Positions 50,517-60,257 of a stretch of 64,000 bases of DNA are shown here, in pieces; the first letter of the stretch is position 1, and the number at the start of each line of letters is the position of its first letter. The translations under genes were made by a program, and so were the position numbers. Location: the NCBI GenBank assembly GCA_021413845.1, contig JAIOPP010000069.1:1-64000 (forward strand), given 5' to 3'. This DNA is from Planctomycetia bacterium. Lineage in GTDB: Bacteria > Planctomycetota > Planctomycetia > Pirellulales > PNKZ01. Under the pieces are notes generated by a model that made no database searches, was not told the DNA's origin, and worked only from the letters and a program-made list of their open reading frames with translations.

Positions 50517-51152
50517 CTACTTCGCCTTCTCTTCCAGCTTCAGCGCTTCGCCCGGCGTGAGCGCTCGCGGGGCTTCACCGGTTGCCGTCGGTTTCGGCTC
50601 GGCGGGGCTTTTGGCCGGAGCGGGTGGCGCTTCCGCGATCGCCTTCATCTGCGCCAACCCTTTCTCGAACTGCGCGCCGAGCATGGCGTCCATGTTCATC
50701 ACCATGCACATCGCGCGACCGAGAAAATTGTTCTTGCCGCTCATCACCCACGCTACTTCCGTGCCCGCCCCTTGCGGTCGGAAGAAGAACTCCGTGTCGT
50801 TGGTTGCTTCGAACGGCTTGAGAAAGTCGAGCTTGATCCGGAGATACTCGTTCGGCTTGCTCTCGGTGATGGTCATGCTCCCCTGGCCGACTTCGTCGTT
50901 GCCGTCCCAACGGAAGATCGCGCCGGTTCCGGCGGCCGGCCCTTCGAACGTCGTCTTCGAGTTCGGATCGAGCTTCGCCCACGGCGACCACGCTTGCCAA
51001 CTGTGAAAGTCGTTCACTTGCGCAAACACGACCTCTCCCGGCGCATTCACCACCGCCTTGCGCTCGATCCGAAAATCCTCGGGCTGCAACGCGACGACGA
51101 TGGCAAACACGGCGATGACCGCGACGAACGCAATGAGAATCTTTTTAAACAT
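50517..51152 (-). CDS. SRPBCC-fold lipid/hydrophobe-binding protein
   Basis: A 211-residue protein with an N-terminal membrane or signal helix (ILIAFVAVIAVFAIVVAL) and a START-like/polyketide cyclase domain at about 25-175: IERKAVVNAPGEVVFAQVNDFHSWQAWSPWAKLDP, TFEGPAAGTGAIFRWDG, GQGSMTITESKPNEYLRIKLDF, and PQGAGTEVAWVMSG. The tail is Pro/Ala/Lys-rich. Such proteins are usually involved in binding small hydrophobic ligands; the role is unknown. It converges with the beta-lactamase-fold gene 8 bases away. Confidence 0.87.
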   Translation of the reverse strand: MFKKILIAFVAVIAVFAIVVALQPEDFRIERKAVVNAPGEVVFAQVNDFHSWQAWSPWAKLDPNSKTTFEGPAAGTGAIFRWDGNDEVGQGSMTITESKPNEYLRIKLDFLKPFEATNDTEFFFRPQGAGTEVAWVMSGKNNFLGRAMCMVMNMDAMLGAQFEKGLAQMKAIAEAPPAPAKSPAEPKPTATGEAPRALTPGEALKLEEKAK

Positions 51153-51533
51153 GCAACGCTTTCTTCGGTGGTGTGAATGAGCATCCGGACGCTGATCGGA
51201 AGAAAGGTACCTTCCGCCGGCATCGGCCTCAACGGCAACTTGCTCCCGGCCGTCGCAAAACCGCTCGCGGGCCCGTTTCGATCCTGGTGATGAGCCGTTC
51301 GGGTTGGTGGACTTTAGACCATCGCACGGCTCGGCAAAAGTTCTCCAGACGCCCGTTATTTACGGAGTTTTCGTTCATTTCGCCCGTAAAAACGAAACGC
51401 GTAGCACAAGCGATGCGGAAACGACCATCCCGCTTGGTTTCAGCCGAAAAACGAAACCGTGGTCCGCGATTTGCAAATTCATTGCCCTGCCGGCGTCGTA
51501 GGTCTTCCGCAACATTCCGAATCGTTGATCGCT
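51153..51533. other. Intergenic stretch of 381 bases
   Basis: Divergent region between the SRPBCC and glycosyltransferase genes. AAAAACGAAAC occurs twice, at 51388-51398 and 51447-51457, but nothing else is clear. No small gene has a convincing start. Confidence 0.4.
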
Positions 51534-52850
51534 ATGGATACGTTCTTCTTCACGACTTTGGTTTTCTGGCTCGTGGCCGCGGTCGGCACGATCGCTTTGT
51601 TCGAGTTGTTTCGGCGCCATGTCGAGCGCTCGACAAGCCTCGATGCGCCGAAGGGTTTCGCCGCAGATCAGTGGCCCGAGGCCTTAGTCGTGATGAGTCT
51701 GCGCGGCGGAGATGAATCGTTGCGGGAAACGCTCGACGGCCTCGCGCAGCAAGACTACCCGCGCTACCGGATTCGAATCGTCGTCGACCATCCGGGCGAC
51801 GAAGTGAACCGCATCGTCCGTTCTTGGCAACGGACGCATGCCGATGCGCCTCTCCGCGTCGAATACTTGCGCGCGCCGTTGCCGTCGTGTACGTTGAAGT
51901 GCAGTTCGGTCCATCAGGTGCTACGCGATGTCGGGCCCGAGGTCGGCGTGGTCGTGATGGTCGATGGAGATTCCGATCCTTATCCTCGTTGGCTGCGCGA
52001 TGTCGTCGCTCCGTTTGCCGATCCGGAAGTCGGCGGCGTTACCGGCAACCGCTGGTACTTTCCGCGCGAAGGGGGCATCGCCGCTTGGTGCCGCTTCGTC
52101 TTTACCGCGTTTTCGCTCCCGACGATGTGGCTGCAAAGCTTCTCCTGGGGCGGCACGTTAGCGCTTCGTCGCGACATCGCCTGCTCCGATCGCTTTCTCT
52201 CTGCCTTCGCGCAGACCCCGACGGAAGAACAAACTTGCTTCGAGGTCTTGCCGAGCTTTGGAAAGAAAATGTACTTTTCGTCGCAACTCATCCAGTGGAA
52301 CCCTGAGTCGATCGACTTCGAAGGAGCCGAGCAGCACCTCTTTCGGCAACTCGCTTGGTCGCGGTTATTCTATCCGTGCTGGACTTCGATCGTGTTCGGA
52401 GCGCTCGCGCTCTGCGGTGCGGCAGTCGCTTCGCTCGTCTTCGCCGGATTCGCCTTCTTCGATTCCCGGCTCTTATGGTTGCTCCCGCTCGCCATGGCCG
52501 GCATGTTCTGCGCCGCCGTCGTGAGTTCGCTCGCGCGTTTGCATCAGACCATGCAACGTCATGTTCTCACGCACCAAGGGCGCATGGCACCTCCGCTGAG
52601 CGGGCCACGGCTCGCCGAGCTATTCGTATCTCTGCCGGTTTCTCTAGCGGTCTACTTGTTCGCGTTGGCGCGGAGCCATTTCGCCACCGAGATCCACTGG
52701 CGCGGGATTCTCTATCGGATATTTTCCGACGATACGATCAGCAGGAGTGGCTATTCCCCTTGGAAGGCCGACGCTCCGGCACGCAGCAAAACGGAAGCGA
52801 GCCCGGCACCGGCGATGCAGGTCGATCGGCAACACGCGATCGGCTCTTGA
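51534..52850 (+). CDS. Membrane glycosyltransferase, family 2 (ceramide glucosyltransferase-like)
   Basis: A 438-residue membrane protein from ATG 51534, where the first helix begins (TFFFTTLVFWLVAAVGTIALF). The GT2 catalytic part is seen in MSLRGGDESLRETLDGLAQQDYPRYRIRIVVD, the D-x-D in VVMVDGDSDPYPRWL, GGVTGNRWYF, and TPTEEQTCFEV. RQLAWSRLFYP matches the Q/R-x-x-R/W motif. Three C-terminal membrane segments lie at about 285-405. This resembles the GT21 group that glycosylates ceramide or other lipids. Acceptor and donor cannot be read. It is a single gene, convergent with the lactonase-like gene. Confidence 0.87.
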   Translation: MDTFFFTTLVFWLVAAVGTIALFELFRRHVERSTSLDAPKGFAADQWPEALVVMSLRGGDESLRETLDGLAQQDYPRYRIRIVVDHPGDEVNRIVRSWQRTHADAPLRVEYLRAPLPSCTLKCSSVHQVLRDVGPEVGVVVMVDGDSDPYPRWLRDVVAPFADPEVGGVTGNRWYFPREGGIAAWCRFVFTAFSLPTMWLQSFSWGGTLALRRDIACSDRFLSAFAQTPTEEQTCFEVLPSFGKKMYFSSQLIQWNPESIDFEGAEQHLFRQLAWSRLFYPCWTSIVFGALALCGAAVASLVFAGFAFFDSRLLWLLPLAMAGMFCAAVVSSLARLHQTMQRHVLTHQGRMAPPLSGPRLAELFVSLPVSLAVYLFALARSHFATEIHWRGILYRIFSDDTISRSGYSPWKADAPARSKTEASPAPAMQVDRQHAIGS

Positions 52851-52880
52851 GCAATCGGCTTTTTAGAAACCGGCTTGAGC

Positions 52881-53906
52881 TTACCGCTCGGGACGATACA
52901 TGCTCTTCCCGGCGATCTGCGTCCGCAGGCTCAGCAATTGCTTGCCGCAAGTGATGTACAGCGTCTTCAGGTCGGGCGAGCCGAAGCGGCAGTTCGTGAG
53001 CGTGTCTTCCGGTGTCTCGACGAAATCGAGCAACTCGCCCGTCGGCGAGACGACGTGAATCCCCGGCTTGGTCGCGAGAGTTTCGCTCGTCTTGCGGGTC
53101 TTATGCAGCCCGGCGGCGATGTAGAGATTTCCCTCACGATCGATCGCCATCCCATCGCCGCTCCGACCGGGATAGAAATCGATGAGCTTCCTCGGTTTCG
53201 ACGTCGTCCCGTCGGCCGCGAGATCGTATGCCAGAATGCAGCGATTGCGATCCTCGGCCGAGTGCGACTCGACCAAGTACAACGTCTTATCGTCCGGCGA
53301 CAGGACGATGCCGTTCGGCATGTGAATGTCGGGCAAGGACAACACCCGATGCACGCTGCCATCCGTGTCGATCCGATAGACGGAGTTGACGTTGCCCGTC
53401 GCGGCGTCGGCGTTCGGCAAGCGCGACGTGAAGTAGATCCGACCGGCCGCGTCGAACGTGAGATCGTTCGGCATGCCGAGCGCGTGGCCGTTGAAATGGT
53501 CGACGAGCACTTCGACCTTGCCGGTTTCCATGTCGGTTCGCGTCACGCGGCCGGCGATCCCTTCGCAGGAAACAAGTCGTCCCGCCCGATCGAACAGCAA
53601 ACCGTTCGCGCCGGACTTATCTTCGCGAAAGAGACTGAGCTTGCTGCCGTCCCACTTCCAGATCTGCGAGGGCTCGGCGTTCGTGAAGAAAACGTTTCCC
53701 GCCCGATCGCAGCACGGCCCTTCGGTAAAGATCTTCGGGCCGGTGAGCGCGGCCAGGCTTTTCCATTCGCCCAGATACTTGCCGCGCTTCAAGCCTGCAT
53801 AGCGATCCGCAGGCTCGGCCGCCGCAACGACGCATGCCGGCGGAGCAACGACAGGGAGCAGCGTCGCAGCGGTCAGGGCCTGTAGGAATCGTCGTCGCTG
53901 CATCAT
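52881..53906 (-). CDS. SMP-30/gluconolactonase-like exported protein
   Basis: A 341-residue six-bladed propeller. ATG 53904-53906 gives a twin-arginine leader (MMQRRRFLQALTAATLLP). Family features are FTEGPCCDRAGNVFFTNAEPSQIWKWD, SGANGLLFDRAGRLVSCEG, NGHALGMPNDLTFDAAGRIYFTSR, MPNGIVLSPDDKTLYLVES, SGDGMAIDREGNLYIA, and CRFGSPDLKTLYITCG. The calcium-binding Glu, Asn and Asp positions are visible (TEGP, MPND, GDGM). It should hydrolyse a sugar lactone in the periplasm, in keeping with the sugar-acid enzymes in this region. It is 99 bases after the DUF1254 gene on the same strand. Confidence 0.91.
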   Translation of the reverse strand: MMQRRRFLQALTAATLLPVVAPPACVVAAAEPADRYAGLKRGKYLGEWKSLAALTGPKIFTEGPCCDRAGNVFFTNAEPSQIWKWDGSKLSLFREDKSGANGLLFDRAGRLVSCEGIAGRVTRTDMETGKVEVLVDHFNGHALGMPNDLTFDAAGRIYFTSRLPNADAATGNVNSVYRIDTDGSVHRVLSLPDIHMPNGIVLSPDDKTLYLVESHSAEDRNRCILAYDLAADGTTSKPRKLIDFYPGRSGDGMAIDREGNLYIAAGLHKTRKTSETLATKPGIHVVSPTGELLDFVETPEDTLTNCRFGSPDLKTLYITCGKQLLSLRTQIAGKSMYRPER

Positions 53907-54005
53907 GGTCGAGCCTTGAAAGAGGAGTGCAGGGTCGGGCAATGCTCCTCCAAGGTAAAGCGACGGGGCACGGAAATCCAGCACAGCTTCAAGCGCGTCG
54001 AGCGA

Positions 54006-55535
54006 TCAATCTCCCACCGCCAGCCGATCGTCGTTCGGCACGACGGCCGGCGGTGTCCAGCTGCCGTCGAGCATCGCTTGGCCCGGCCAGTAGGCACGCA
54101 AGTACAATGAGAACGCCCCTTCGGGTGCCGGAATCCAGTTTGCTTGCCGATCCGCGGCCGGCGCCCAACTTTGGATATAGAGCGTCAGCGAGCCGTCGGC
54201 GTTGTAGCGCAACCGCTCGTTCTTCGTGCCGAGCGAATGACGATCGAGATCGTTCGGATGAAAGTTGTGGTTCGCGTCGTAAAGCGTCAGCGACCAGAAG
54301 CCCTTCGTCGCCGGCAGCCGATCGGCCGGAAACGTCACGCTGTAGCCCTGGCTGCCGTTCAGCCGGCTGCCGTCGGCGCCGAGGTCCTGATAGTAATACT
54401 TCGTTTCGTTGTTCCGATTGACGAACACGTTCGACTTCGCCACGGCGGCGCGCGTCAGATAATCGCGGCCGAAGGCCGCGCCGTTGGAGATCGTCGTCCA
54501 GTGGCTCGGCAGCTTCGTGCCGAAATTGCGAAACTCGAATAAGTTCGAGAGCTGCTCGCGCTCCGCGGCGACGGCCGATTCGCGCAACAGCTGCTTCACG
54601 CTCGCATCGCGTTCGCTCAACTCCAGCACCCGGCGCAACTCGGCGTAGCGTGCCTCTTCGCCGGCAAGGGGGGGCACGTCGTTCAAGACTTCGCCGAGCA
54701 CGTCGAAGAAAGTCTCCGGCACGACCCGTCGGCTTCCCTTCGCCGCACCCGCCCCGATCTTCGGCAGCCAGCGGACGCGGGTCCAGTCATACGTCTTCGC
54801 TTGTCCGCCGAACAAACTCAGCGGATACATCATGATGCCGTCGACGAGCGGCAAGATCGCGCGGCGATCTTCAGCCGTGTCGTCGAGAAACACGCGCGGC
54901 AACACATAGCCGTAGCGCGTCGGGCAACGAAACACCTGCACGATGCCGGCCGGCACTTCCCCTTGCCAGTTCGGGCCGACGATCAAGTACAGGCCCGGCT
55001 TCGTGTCGTACATCTTGCCGACTTCGGCAAAGCCGTCGGTGCGCTGGTCGCCGAGTTGATAGACCCAATACCGATCGCCGAAGTCGGGCACCTGCAACAC
55101 GACCGGCTCCGCGGCGAGGTCGAGCGCGCCGTAGCCATACACCACGTCTTGGTTCGGGCACGGCACAAGCGCCTGCGTCGGCGCGATGTAGTCGGTGAGC
55201 ATGCAGAGCTGATTCACCGGCGCCACCGGCATGCCGCCGCTCCGGCCGGGACTCGGCACCTTGGCGATCGCCGTGCGGCAGTTGTGGACGTAGACGAGCG
55301 GCCAGCCCCAGACATAGGCATCGCGGCCGATGCGGCGAACGTCGTCGGCTGTAAGCGGCGCCTCGGTTTTCGGAACGAAGATCTCCGGCTTGCCGATCGC
55401 GAGCCGGAGGACGGCCGCAGCGGCTTGTGCGTCGCTCACGGTCGAAGAGACGAGCAACTCGGAACGCCCGACGTTAGCCGGAAGCGCACCCAGGCCGAGA
55501 AGCACGAAGAGAGAAATCGAAATGCGGTAGATCAC
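54006..55535 (-). CDS. DUF1254/DUF1214 secreted protein
   Basis: A 509-residue exported protein with signal peptide (ISLFVLLGLGALPANVG). The DUF1254 half starts around residue 60 (DAYVWGWPLVYVHNCR, ALVPCPNQDVVYGYGALDLAAEPVVLQVPDFGDRYWVYQLGDQRTDGF). DUF1214 follows near the C-terminus (GYSVTFPADRLPATKGFWSLTLYDANHNF, GSLTLYIQSWAP, FSLYLRAYWPG). Length fits the family. The function of these paired domains is not established. It is encoded upstream of the SMP-30-like gene, likely in the same transcript. Confidence 0.93.
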   Translation of the reverse strand: MIYRISISLFVLLGLGALPANVGRSELLVSSTVSDAQAAAAVLRLAIGKPEIFVPKTEAPLTADDVRRIGRDAYVWGWPLVYVHNCRTAIAKVPSPGRSGGMPVAPVNQLCMLTDYIAPTQALVPCPNQDVVYGYGALDLAAEPVVLQVPDFGDRYWVYQLGDQRTDGFAEVGKMYDTKPGLYLIVGPNWQGEVPAGIVQVFRCPTRYGYVLPRVFLDDTAEDRRAILPLVDGIMMYPLSLFGGQAKTYDWTRVRWLPKIGAGAAKGSRRVVPETFFDVLGEVLNDVPPLAGEEARYAELRRVLELSERDASVKQLLRESAVAAEREQLSNLFEFRNFGTKLPSHWTTISNGAAFGRDYLTRAAVAKSNVFVNRNNETKYYYQDLGADGSRLNGSQGYSVTFPADRLPATKGFWSLTLYDANHNFHPNDLDRHSLGTKNERLRYNADGSLTLYIQSWAPAADRQANWIPAPEGAFSLYLRAYWPGQAMLDGSWTPPAVVPNDDRLAVGD

Positions 55536-55888
55536 GGAAGTTGCCTATTAAGAAATCGCGGGAATGGTGCCGACGTGCGTGAGTGCTCGTACAGCAGCAA
55601 CAGCGAAATCGCATGGCAAATGCAACGTGAAATAGATCGCAGAGAGTTCCAACGATGGTCGAAGCGACGGCGTTGAACTCTTCCGGTGCAACTCTATGTC
55701 GAACGAACCCAATAGTAAAATCAAATTCGTGCGGAGGACTGAGGATTGGCGCGATGGTGCTGATCGTGGCGCATCACGATCGGCGTGAAGCTAACGAAAT
55801 GCTCATCCGAAGCGCCGTCGGGCCGCGAATGTTACACGGAATAAAAATAATCTTCCGGCCCGTGCGGCGGTCGATTCACCGGAATCGC
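55536..55888. other. Intergenic stretch of 353 bases
   Basis: Lies between two minus-strand genes (DUF488 ends at 55889, DUF1254 starts at 55535). I see no gene, hairpin with T tract or repeat that stands out. The 94-codon frame on the plus strand at 55655 has no ribosome-binding site or family features. Confidence 0.45.
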
Positions 55889-56443
55889 TTAGAAGAGCAA
55901 CCGTGGTTCGTCGGGCCCCGGGGCGAGGTAGCGTAGTCGCCCGTTGCGGACCCTCGCTCCGGTGGTGAGCACATGCGGTCGCAGATCGCCGGCCGGCATG
56001 ATGTTTTGCACCGTTTCGCCGAGCATCGAGAAATAGTCGCTCACGAGCCGGCGATGACACTGCCAAAAGAGTCCTTCGGCGCACATGTAGGCGGTCGGCT
56101 TGCGCTCTGCGATCGAGAGTAGTTGTTGCGCGCCGGCCTGAAACTCCGCGGTCTCCATATAGTCGGCATAGTTGCGAAAGCTTTCGTTGCGCAAGCCGAC
56201 GTTTTCCGACGGCCCGCCGATCGGCTTGCGCCGGCGTCCGCCGAGCACCTCGAACCAGCGATACTCGATGCCGGCCTGAGCCAGCGCGTCGGGCAGATTC
56301 TCTTGATTGAATTGCGGATACTTGCGCGAGCCGGGAAAGCGGCGGATATCGGCCAAGACTTCGATGCCGTGCTCGGTGAGCAGCGCGAGGAAGCGCTCGA
56401 TCGGATGCGTCGAATGGCCGATCGTATAAAGTTGCGCCGACAT
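55889..56443 (-). CDS. DUF488 family protein
   Basis: A 184-residue cytosolic protein of the DUF488 family. The start is LYTIGHSTHPIERFLALLTEHGIEVLADIRRFPGSRKYPQFNQENL, the highly conserved N-terminal block. Then come AGIEYRWFEVLGGRR, NYADYMETAEFQAGAQQLL, and the Cys/His-containing YMCAEGLFWQCHRRLVSDYF block, which is the family signature. Function is unknown. The gene appears single. Confidence 0.94.
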   Translation of the reverse strand: MSAQLYTIGHSTHPIERFLALLTEHGIEVLADIRRFPGSRKYPQFNQENLPDALAQAGIEYRWFEVLGGRRRKPIGGPSENVGLRNESFRNYADYMETAEFQAGAQQLLSIAERKPTAYMCAEGLFWQCHRRLVSDYFSMLGETVQNIMPAGDLRPHVLTTGARVRNGRLRYLAPGPDEPRLLF

Positions 56444-56792
56444 GGAATTCCGGACCCGTTTCGCTGGCTCGCCGCTTCCTCAGTTTAGCGAGTCGGCCGG
56501 AGTTCGCACGGGATGCTTGTCGAGATCGAGAGCTTGGAAGAAACGGCCGGTTCACACCGGCCGCTCGCCCCGGAAGGAATTCGCATTGCGAGCGGGGATG
56601 AATAATCGTCGTCAACGACGTCGAAAACGCCGTTCACACCCGCTGGGCTCCCTCGTTCAAGGCCCCTAGTTCGCCGGCGAACCGGCGATTACACTCGAAT
56701 AGATCGACCGATTTATCAGCGGCACCTTCGACGACTGGATTCCGCATCCGCGCGTCTGCCGCAACTTGCCGACAGCTGGAAAGCCGACCGCC
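56444..56792. other. Intergenic stretch of 349 bases
   Basis: Divergent region between the DUF488 and DAHP synthase genes. No gene or strong structure is visible; an in-frame ATG at 56766 could extend the DAHP synthase by nine residues. Confidence 0.45.
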
Positions 56793-57878
56793 ATGCAGCG
56801 CACGTCCGACGTCCATATTCGCAGCCTCGTTCCGCTCATCCCGCCGCAGACGCTCATCGACGAGTATCCGCTGACGGATCGGGCCGTCGAAACCGTGATC
56901 GCGGGGCGCGAGGCCGTGCGCAAGATTCTCACCGGGGAAGATCGCCGGCTGCTGCTGGTCGTGGGACCCTGCTCGATTCACGATGAAAAAGCGGCGTTGG
57001 TTTACGCCGAACGGATCCGCGCCGTCTCGGATCGGCTGCGCGACCGGCTCTGCATCGTGATGCGGGTCTATTTCGAGAAGCCGCGCACGACGGTCGGCTG
57101 GAAGGGGCTTATCAACGACCCGCATCTCGACGGCACGTTCGACATTCCCACCGGTCTGCGTCGTGCCCGTAAGCTGCTGCTCGAGATCAACGAGATGGGG
57201 CTGCCCGCCGCGACGGAAATGCTCGATCCGATCACGCCGCAATACACGGCCGATCTCGTCGCTTGGGCCTCGATCGGCGCGCGGACGACGGAATCGCAAA
57301 CACATCGTCAGATGGCGAGCGGCTTGTCGATGCCCGTCGGCTTTAAGAACGCGACCGACGGCAACCTGCAGATCGCGATCGACGCGATGTATTCGGCCCG
57401 CGCGCAACACAGCTTCCTGGGGATCGACGCCGCCGGCCGGCTCTGCATCGTCAACACGTCGGGCAACCCGCTGGGGCATCTGATCCTCCGCGGCGGCCGC
57501 TCCGGCACGAACTACGACGCTCAAACCATGGCCGACGCCCTCACCGGACTGACGAAGGCCGGCCTCGCGCCGAATATCATGGTCGATTGCAGCCACGCCA
57601 ACAGCGACAAAGACCATCGCAAGCAAGAGACCGTGTGGCATAACGTGCTCGAGCAACGAGCCGCGGGCAACACGAACATCATCGGCATGATGCTCGAAAG
57701 CAATCTCTTCGAGGGGCAACAAAAGCTCGGCGCGAACCTGCATGAATTGAAGTACGGCGTCTCGATCACCGACGCCTGCCTCGGCTGGGAAAAAACCGAA
57801 GAGCTGCTCGAAGCGGCCTACGCGGCGATGGCCGGCGCAGCGGTCGCCGAAGGGGCGAAGCAAGCCGTCGCGACGTAA
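56793..57878 (+). CDS. aroG: 3-deoxy-7-phosphoheptulonate synthase (class I, AroF/G/H type)
   Basis: First committed step of the shikimate pathway: phosphoenolpyruvate plus erythrose 4-phosphate. A 361-residue AroG-type enzyme with [122 protein letters not shown] and [10 protein letters not shown]. Metal and substrate residues (C in GPCS, H in SHAN, E in ESNL, D in [10 protein letters not shown]) are present. The N-terminus is close to Escherichia coli AroG, so feedback control by an aromatic amino acid is likely, although which one cannot be said. The symbol is used for the type, not isozyme identity. Confidence 0.94.
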   Translation: MQRTSDVHIRSLVPLIPPQTLIDEYPLTDRAVETVIAGREAVRKILTGEDRRLLLVVGPCSIHDEKAALVYAERIRAVSDRLRDRLCIVMRVYFEKPRTTVGWKGLINDPHLDGTFDIPTGLRRARKLLLEINEMGLPAATEMLDPITPQYTADLVAWASIGARTTESQTHRQMASGLSMPVGFKNATDGNLQIAIDAMYSARAQHSFLGIDAAGRLCIVNTSGNPLGHLILRGGRSGTNYDAQTMADALTGLTKAGLAPNIMVDCSHANSDKDHRKQETVWHNVLEQRAAGNTNIIGMMLESNLFEGQQKLGANLHELKYGVSITDACLGWEKTEELLEAAYAAMAGAAVAEGAKQAVAT

Positions 57879-57923
57879 CGCCCGCTCGCTTCGGAAGCGG
57901 CCGCCTTGTAAGCGACCCTGCGG

Positions 57924-60221
57924 TTACTTCGCGGCTTCTCCCACCACGCTCACTCGGAGCGGCGCCCCGCAGTAGCTCATCTTCATCACGAAGTTGATCG
58001 ACGCTTGCGCCATCACCGGCACGAGCTGCTTCTCGACCGGCGGTGCATCCTTCGCGGCCGTAAGCGTGATGTAGCCCTTCGTGTCTTTCGCGGTGAGCAG
58101 CATCTTGCTTTGCTTCTCGTCGATGGTCACTCCCTTCGGCAAGCTATCGCCGAAGGGGGACGCGAGATGGCGATAGATCAAGTCGAGCGTGAGGTTCTTA
58201 TCGAATCCGGCGCCGCGCTCGATCGCGATTTCGAGCTTCTTCGACTCTCCCGGCTTGAGCACCACTTCGGTCGGCTCGACCGTCACCTTCACGACATCGA
58301 GCGGGTTGCACACTGAGACGAACAACGTATCGACCGGGTAGTGGCCTCGCCCGCCCCCCGGCATATACGTCTCTTGCCAAGGGCTCGCCACGGCCGTGAG
58401 CGCCGGCCCATTGGCGGCAACCGGTTCTCCTTTCACGGGGAGCGGTACATGCTTGCCCGTGCCGAGGATGCGCAGCGGTGCGGCCTTCGGCTTCGTGCCG
58501 GGCTCGGCGTAAAACAAGATCGAGCCATCGAGGCCCGAGGCGAGAATCTTGCCGCACTCGGCGCGAACTCCCGCGGGCAGGCCTTCGACCTTGAGCTCGA
58601 TCTCGCCGAGGAAGCCGTTCTTCCGCACGACGCGCACGAACATCTGCGCCCCGACGCCGCCGGCGATCAGCACCTTGTCCATATCGGTATGGAGCGTGAA
58701 GTAGGGCTCGGCCCGCGAGACGTTCAGCCCGTAGGTAAACGCTTCGCCTCCTCGCAAGTGCAAGTCGCGAACTTCGACGATGAACTTGCCGTCGGCCGGC
58801 GCGATCCAATTTTCGAGAATCGAATCGGAGTACGACATCTTGTGGATCTGTCCGTCGTCGCTCTCCGTGAGTCGAGTTCCTTTTTCGTCGTAGATCGCGA
58901 TGATCGAGTCTAAGCTCGACTGCGCTCGGCGCGCCGTCACTTCGAACGTGAACGCTTGCCCCTTCTTCGCGGCGAACGCGAAGTTGTCGATCTCTCCTTG
59001 CTTCGCGATGCGCCCGGCGATCATGGCCGGCACCGCGATGTCTTGCGCTTCGGCGAACGTCGGCTTCTCATAGTTGTTTTCGAGCGTCGGCGCGAGCGCG
59101 GTCGCTATGACTTGGACGGGATCGAGCGCTACGCCGGCGAGCTTAGGCCGCACCCATTGCGGCCCGTCTGCCGCTCCGGCCGGGAGTTCGAGTTCTCCTT
59201 TTGCGCCGCTCGGAAGCTGCACTCCGATCAACTCGACCGACTGCTTCGTGCCCGCTTTCAACACGGCTGGAACCGTCGTCACGACCAGCGGCCGATCGTG
59301 AATCTCGACGGAGTATTGCCAGTATTCGTTCCCTTGAAACCGCACGTCGCGGACTTCGAGATAGTAATCGCCGGCGTTCTTAAACGTGTATTGCAACAGC
59401 GGATCGCCGGCGAAGAAGTTGTCGTTCGCCGCCAACACGACACCGGCTTCGTTCTTCAGCGCGATCAACGGATCGACGTGGATTTGCAGATCGTGAATCT
59501 TGTCTTCATAGCGGGCCGAGCGCACATGAAACACATACGACTTTCCGGCGTCGACGTGGAACTTGAACATATCGACGTCTTCGGCCGCTTCGATCGCGCC
59601 GCAGACGGTGGCTGGGAGCACGACGGGATTCGCCGTCGCTTGCGTGTTGTTCGTGCCCGACTCGACGACGACCGGATCGCGCACGACGATCAGTTGCCCG
59701 ACCGTCGACAGCCCTTGCGGCGTGACTAGGCGAAACTCGCGGACGCCGGGCAGCGCACCGGCCGCGGCCGTGAAGCGGATCTTGTGCTTCGTCTGTTCTT
59801 TCTTCTTGGCGGGCTCCGGCTTCGCGGCTTCGGGCTTCTTCTCCGCCGCGGCGGCCGACTTCGCATCGACGACCGCTTTCACTTCGGCAGGCTTTCCCTC
59901 CGCCGGCTTCGGGTCTTTCGCAAGCATTTTGGGATCGACGACCGGCTTTGTCTCGACCGGTTTCGTCTCAACGAGTGCAGGCTCGGGCACCGCTTCGCCC
60001 GTCACCCCTTCGCCGTTCACGAACACCTGGAACGTGCCGAACAGATCGTATCGCGCGCTGACGACATGCTCCGCCGTCTTGCCGGCTTGCACCGCCAACG
60101 GCCGCACGTCCATCAGCATCGGATACGAAGCCTGCGCGAGCACTTGCGACGCCGATGCCACGACCGACACGGCGACCGACATGATGACCAACAGCGGCAC
60201 GATCGAGATAAAACGCTTCAT
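57924..60221 (-). CDS. Secreted PPC-domain (pre-peptidase C-terminal) protein
   Basis: A 765-residue exported protein. Signal peptide SIVPLLVIMSVAVSVVASASQVLA is followed by an Ig-like region, then a Lys/Pro/Ala/Glu linker at about 100-145 (AAAEKKPEAAKPEPAKKKEQ). At least two PPC-like beta-sandwiches follow: AAEDVDMFKFHVDAGKSYVFHVRS with AGDYYLEVRDVRFQGNEYWQYSVEI, and QGEIDNFAFAAKKGQAFTFEVTARR with ADGKFIVEVRDLHLRGGEAFTYGL. These are typical of planctomycete surface proteins. Role is unknown. It lies just downstream of the DUF1549 gene on the same strand (36 bases). Confidence 0.87.
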   Translation of the reverse strand: MKRFISIVPLLVIMSVAVSVVASASQVLAQASYPMLMDVRPLAVQAGKTAEHVVSARYDLFGTFQVFVNGEGVTGEAVPEPALVETKPVETKPVVDPKMLAKDPKPAEGKPAEVKAVVDAKSAAAAEKKPEAAKPEPAKKKEQTKHKIRFTAAAGALPGVREFRLVTPQGLSTVGQLIVVRDPVVVESGTNNTQATANPVVLPATVCGAIEAAEDVDMFKFHVDAGKSYVFHVRSARYEDKIHDLQIHVDPLIALKNEAGVVLAANDNFFAGDPLLQYTFKNAGDYYLEVRDVRFQGNEYWQYSVEIHDRPLVVTTVPAVLKAGTKQSVELIGVQLPSGAKGELELPAGAADGPQWVRPKLAGVALDPVQVIATALAPTLENNYEKPTFAEAQDIAVPAMIAGRIAKQGEIDNFAFAAKKGQAFTFEVTARRAQSSLDSIIAIYDEKGTRLTESDDGQIHKMSYSDSILENWIAPADGKFIVEVRDLHLRGGEAFTYGLNVSRAEPYFTLHTDMDKVLIAGGVGAQMFVRVVRKNGFLGEIELKVEGLPAGVRAECGKILASGLDGSILFYAEPGTKPKAAPLRILGTGKHVPLPVKGEPVAANGPALTAVASPWQETYMPGGGRGHYPVDTLFVSVCNPLDVVKVTVEPTEVVLKPGESKKLEIAIERGAGFDKNLTLDLIYRHLASPFGDSLPKGVTIDEKQSKMLLTAKDTKGYITLTAAKDAPPVEKQLVPVMAQASINFVMKMSYCGAPLRVSVVGEAAK

Positions 60222-60257
60222 TCCGGAATCTCGCTCCAGGTAGAGTGCCGCGACGGC

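Noticed and set aside
51388-51457. Two AAAAACGAAAC copies before the glycosyltransferase gene
   Set aside because: Low-complexity word with irregular spacing, too weak to propose an operator.
57887-57899. CGCTT-CGG-AAGCG hairpin after the DAHP synthase gene
   Set aside because: Only five base pairs and no T tract, so not listed as a terminator.
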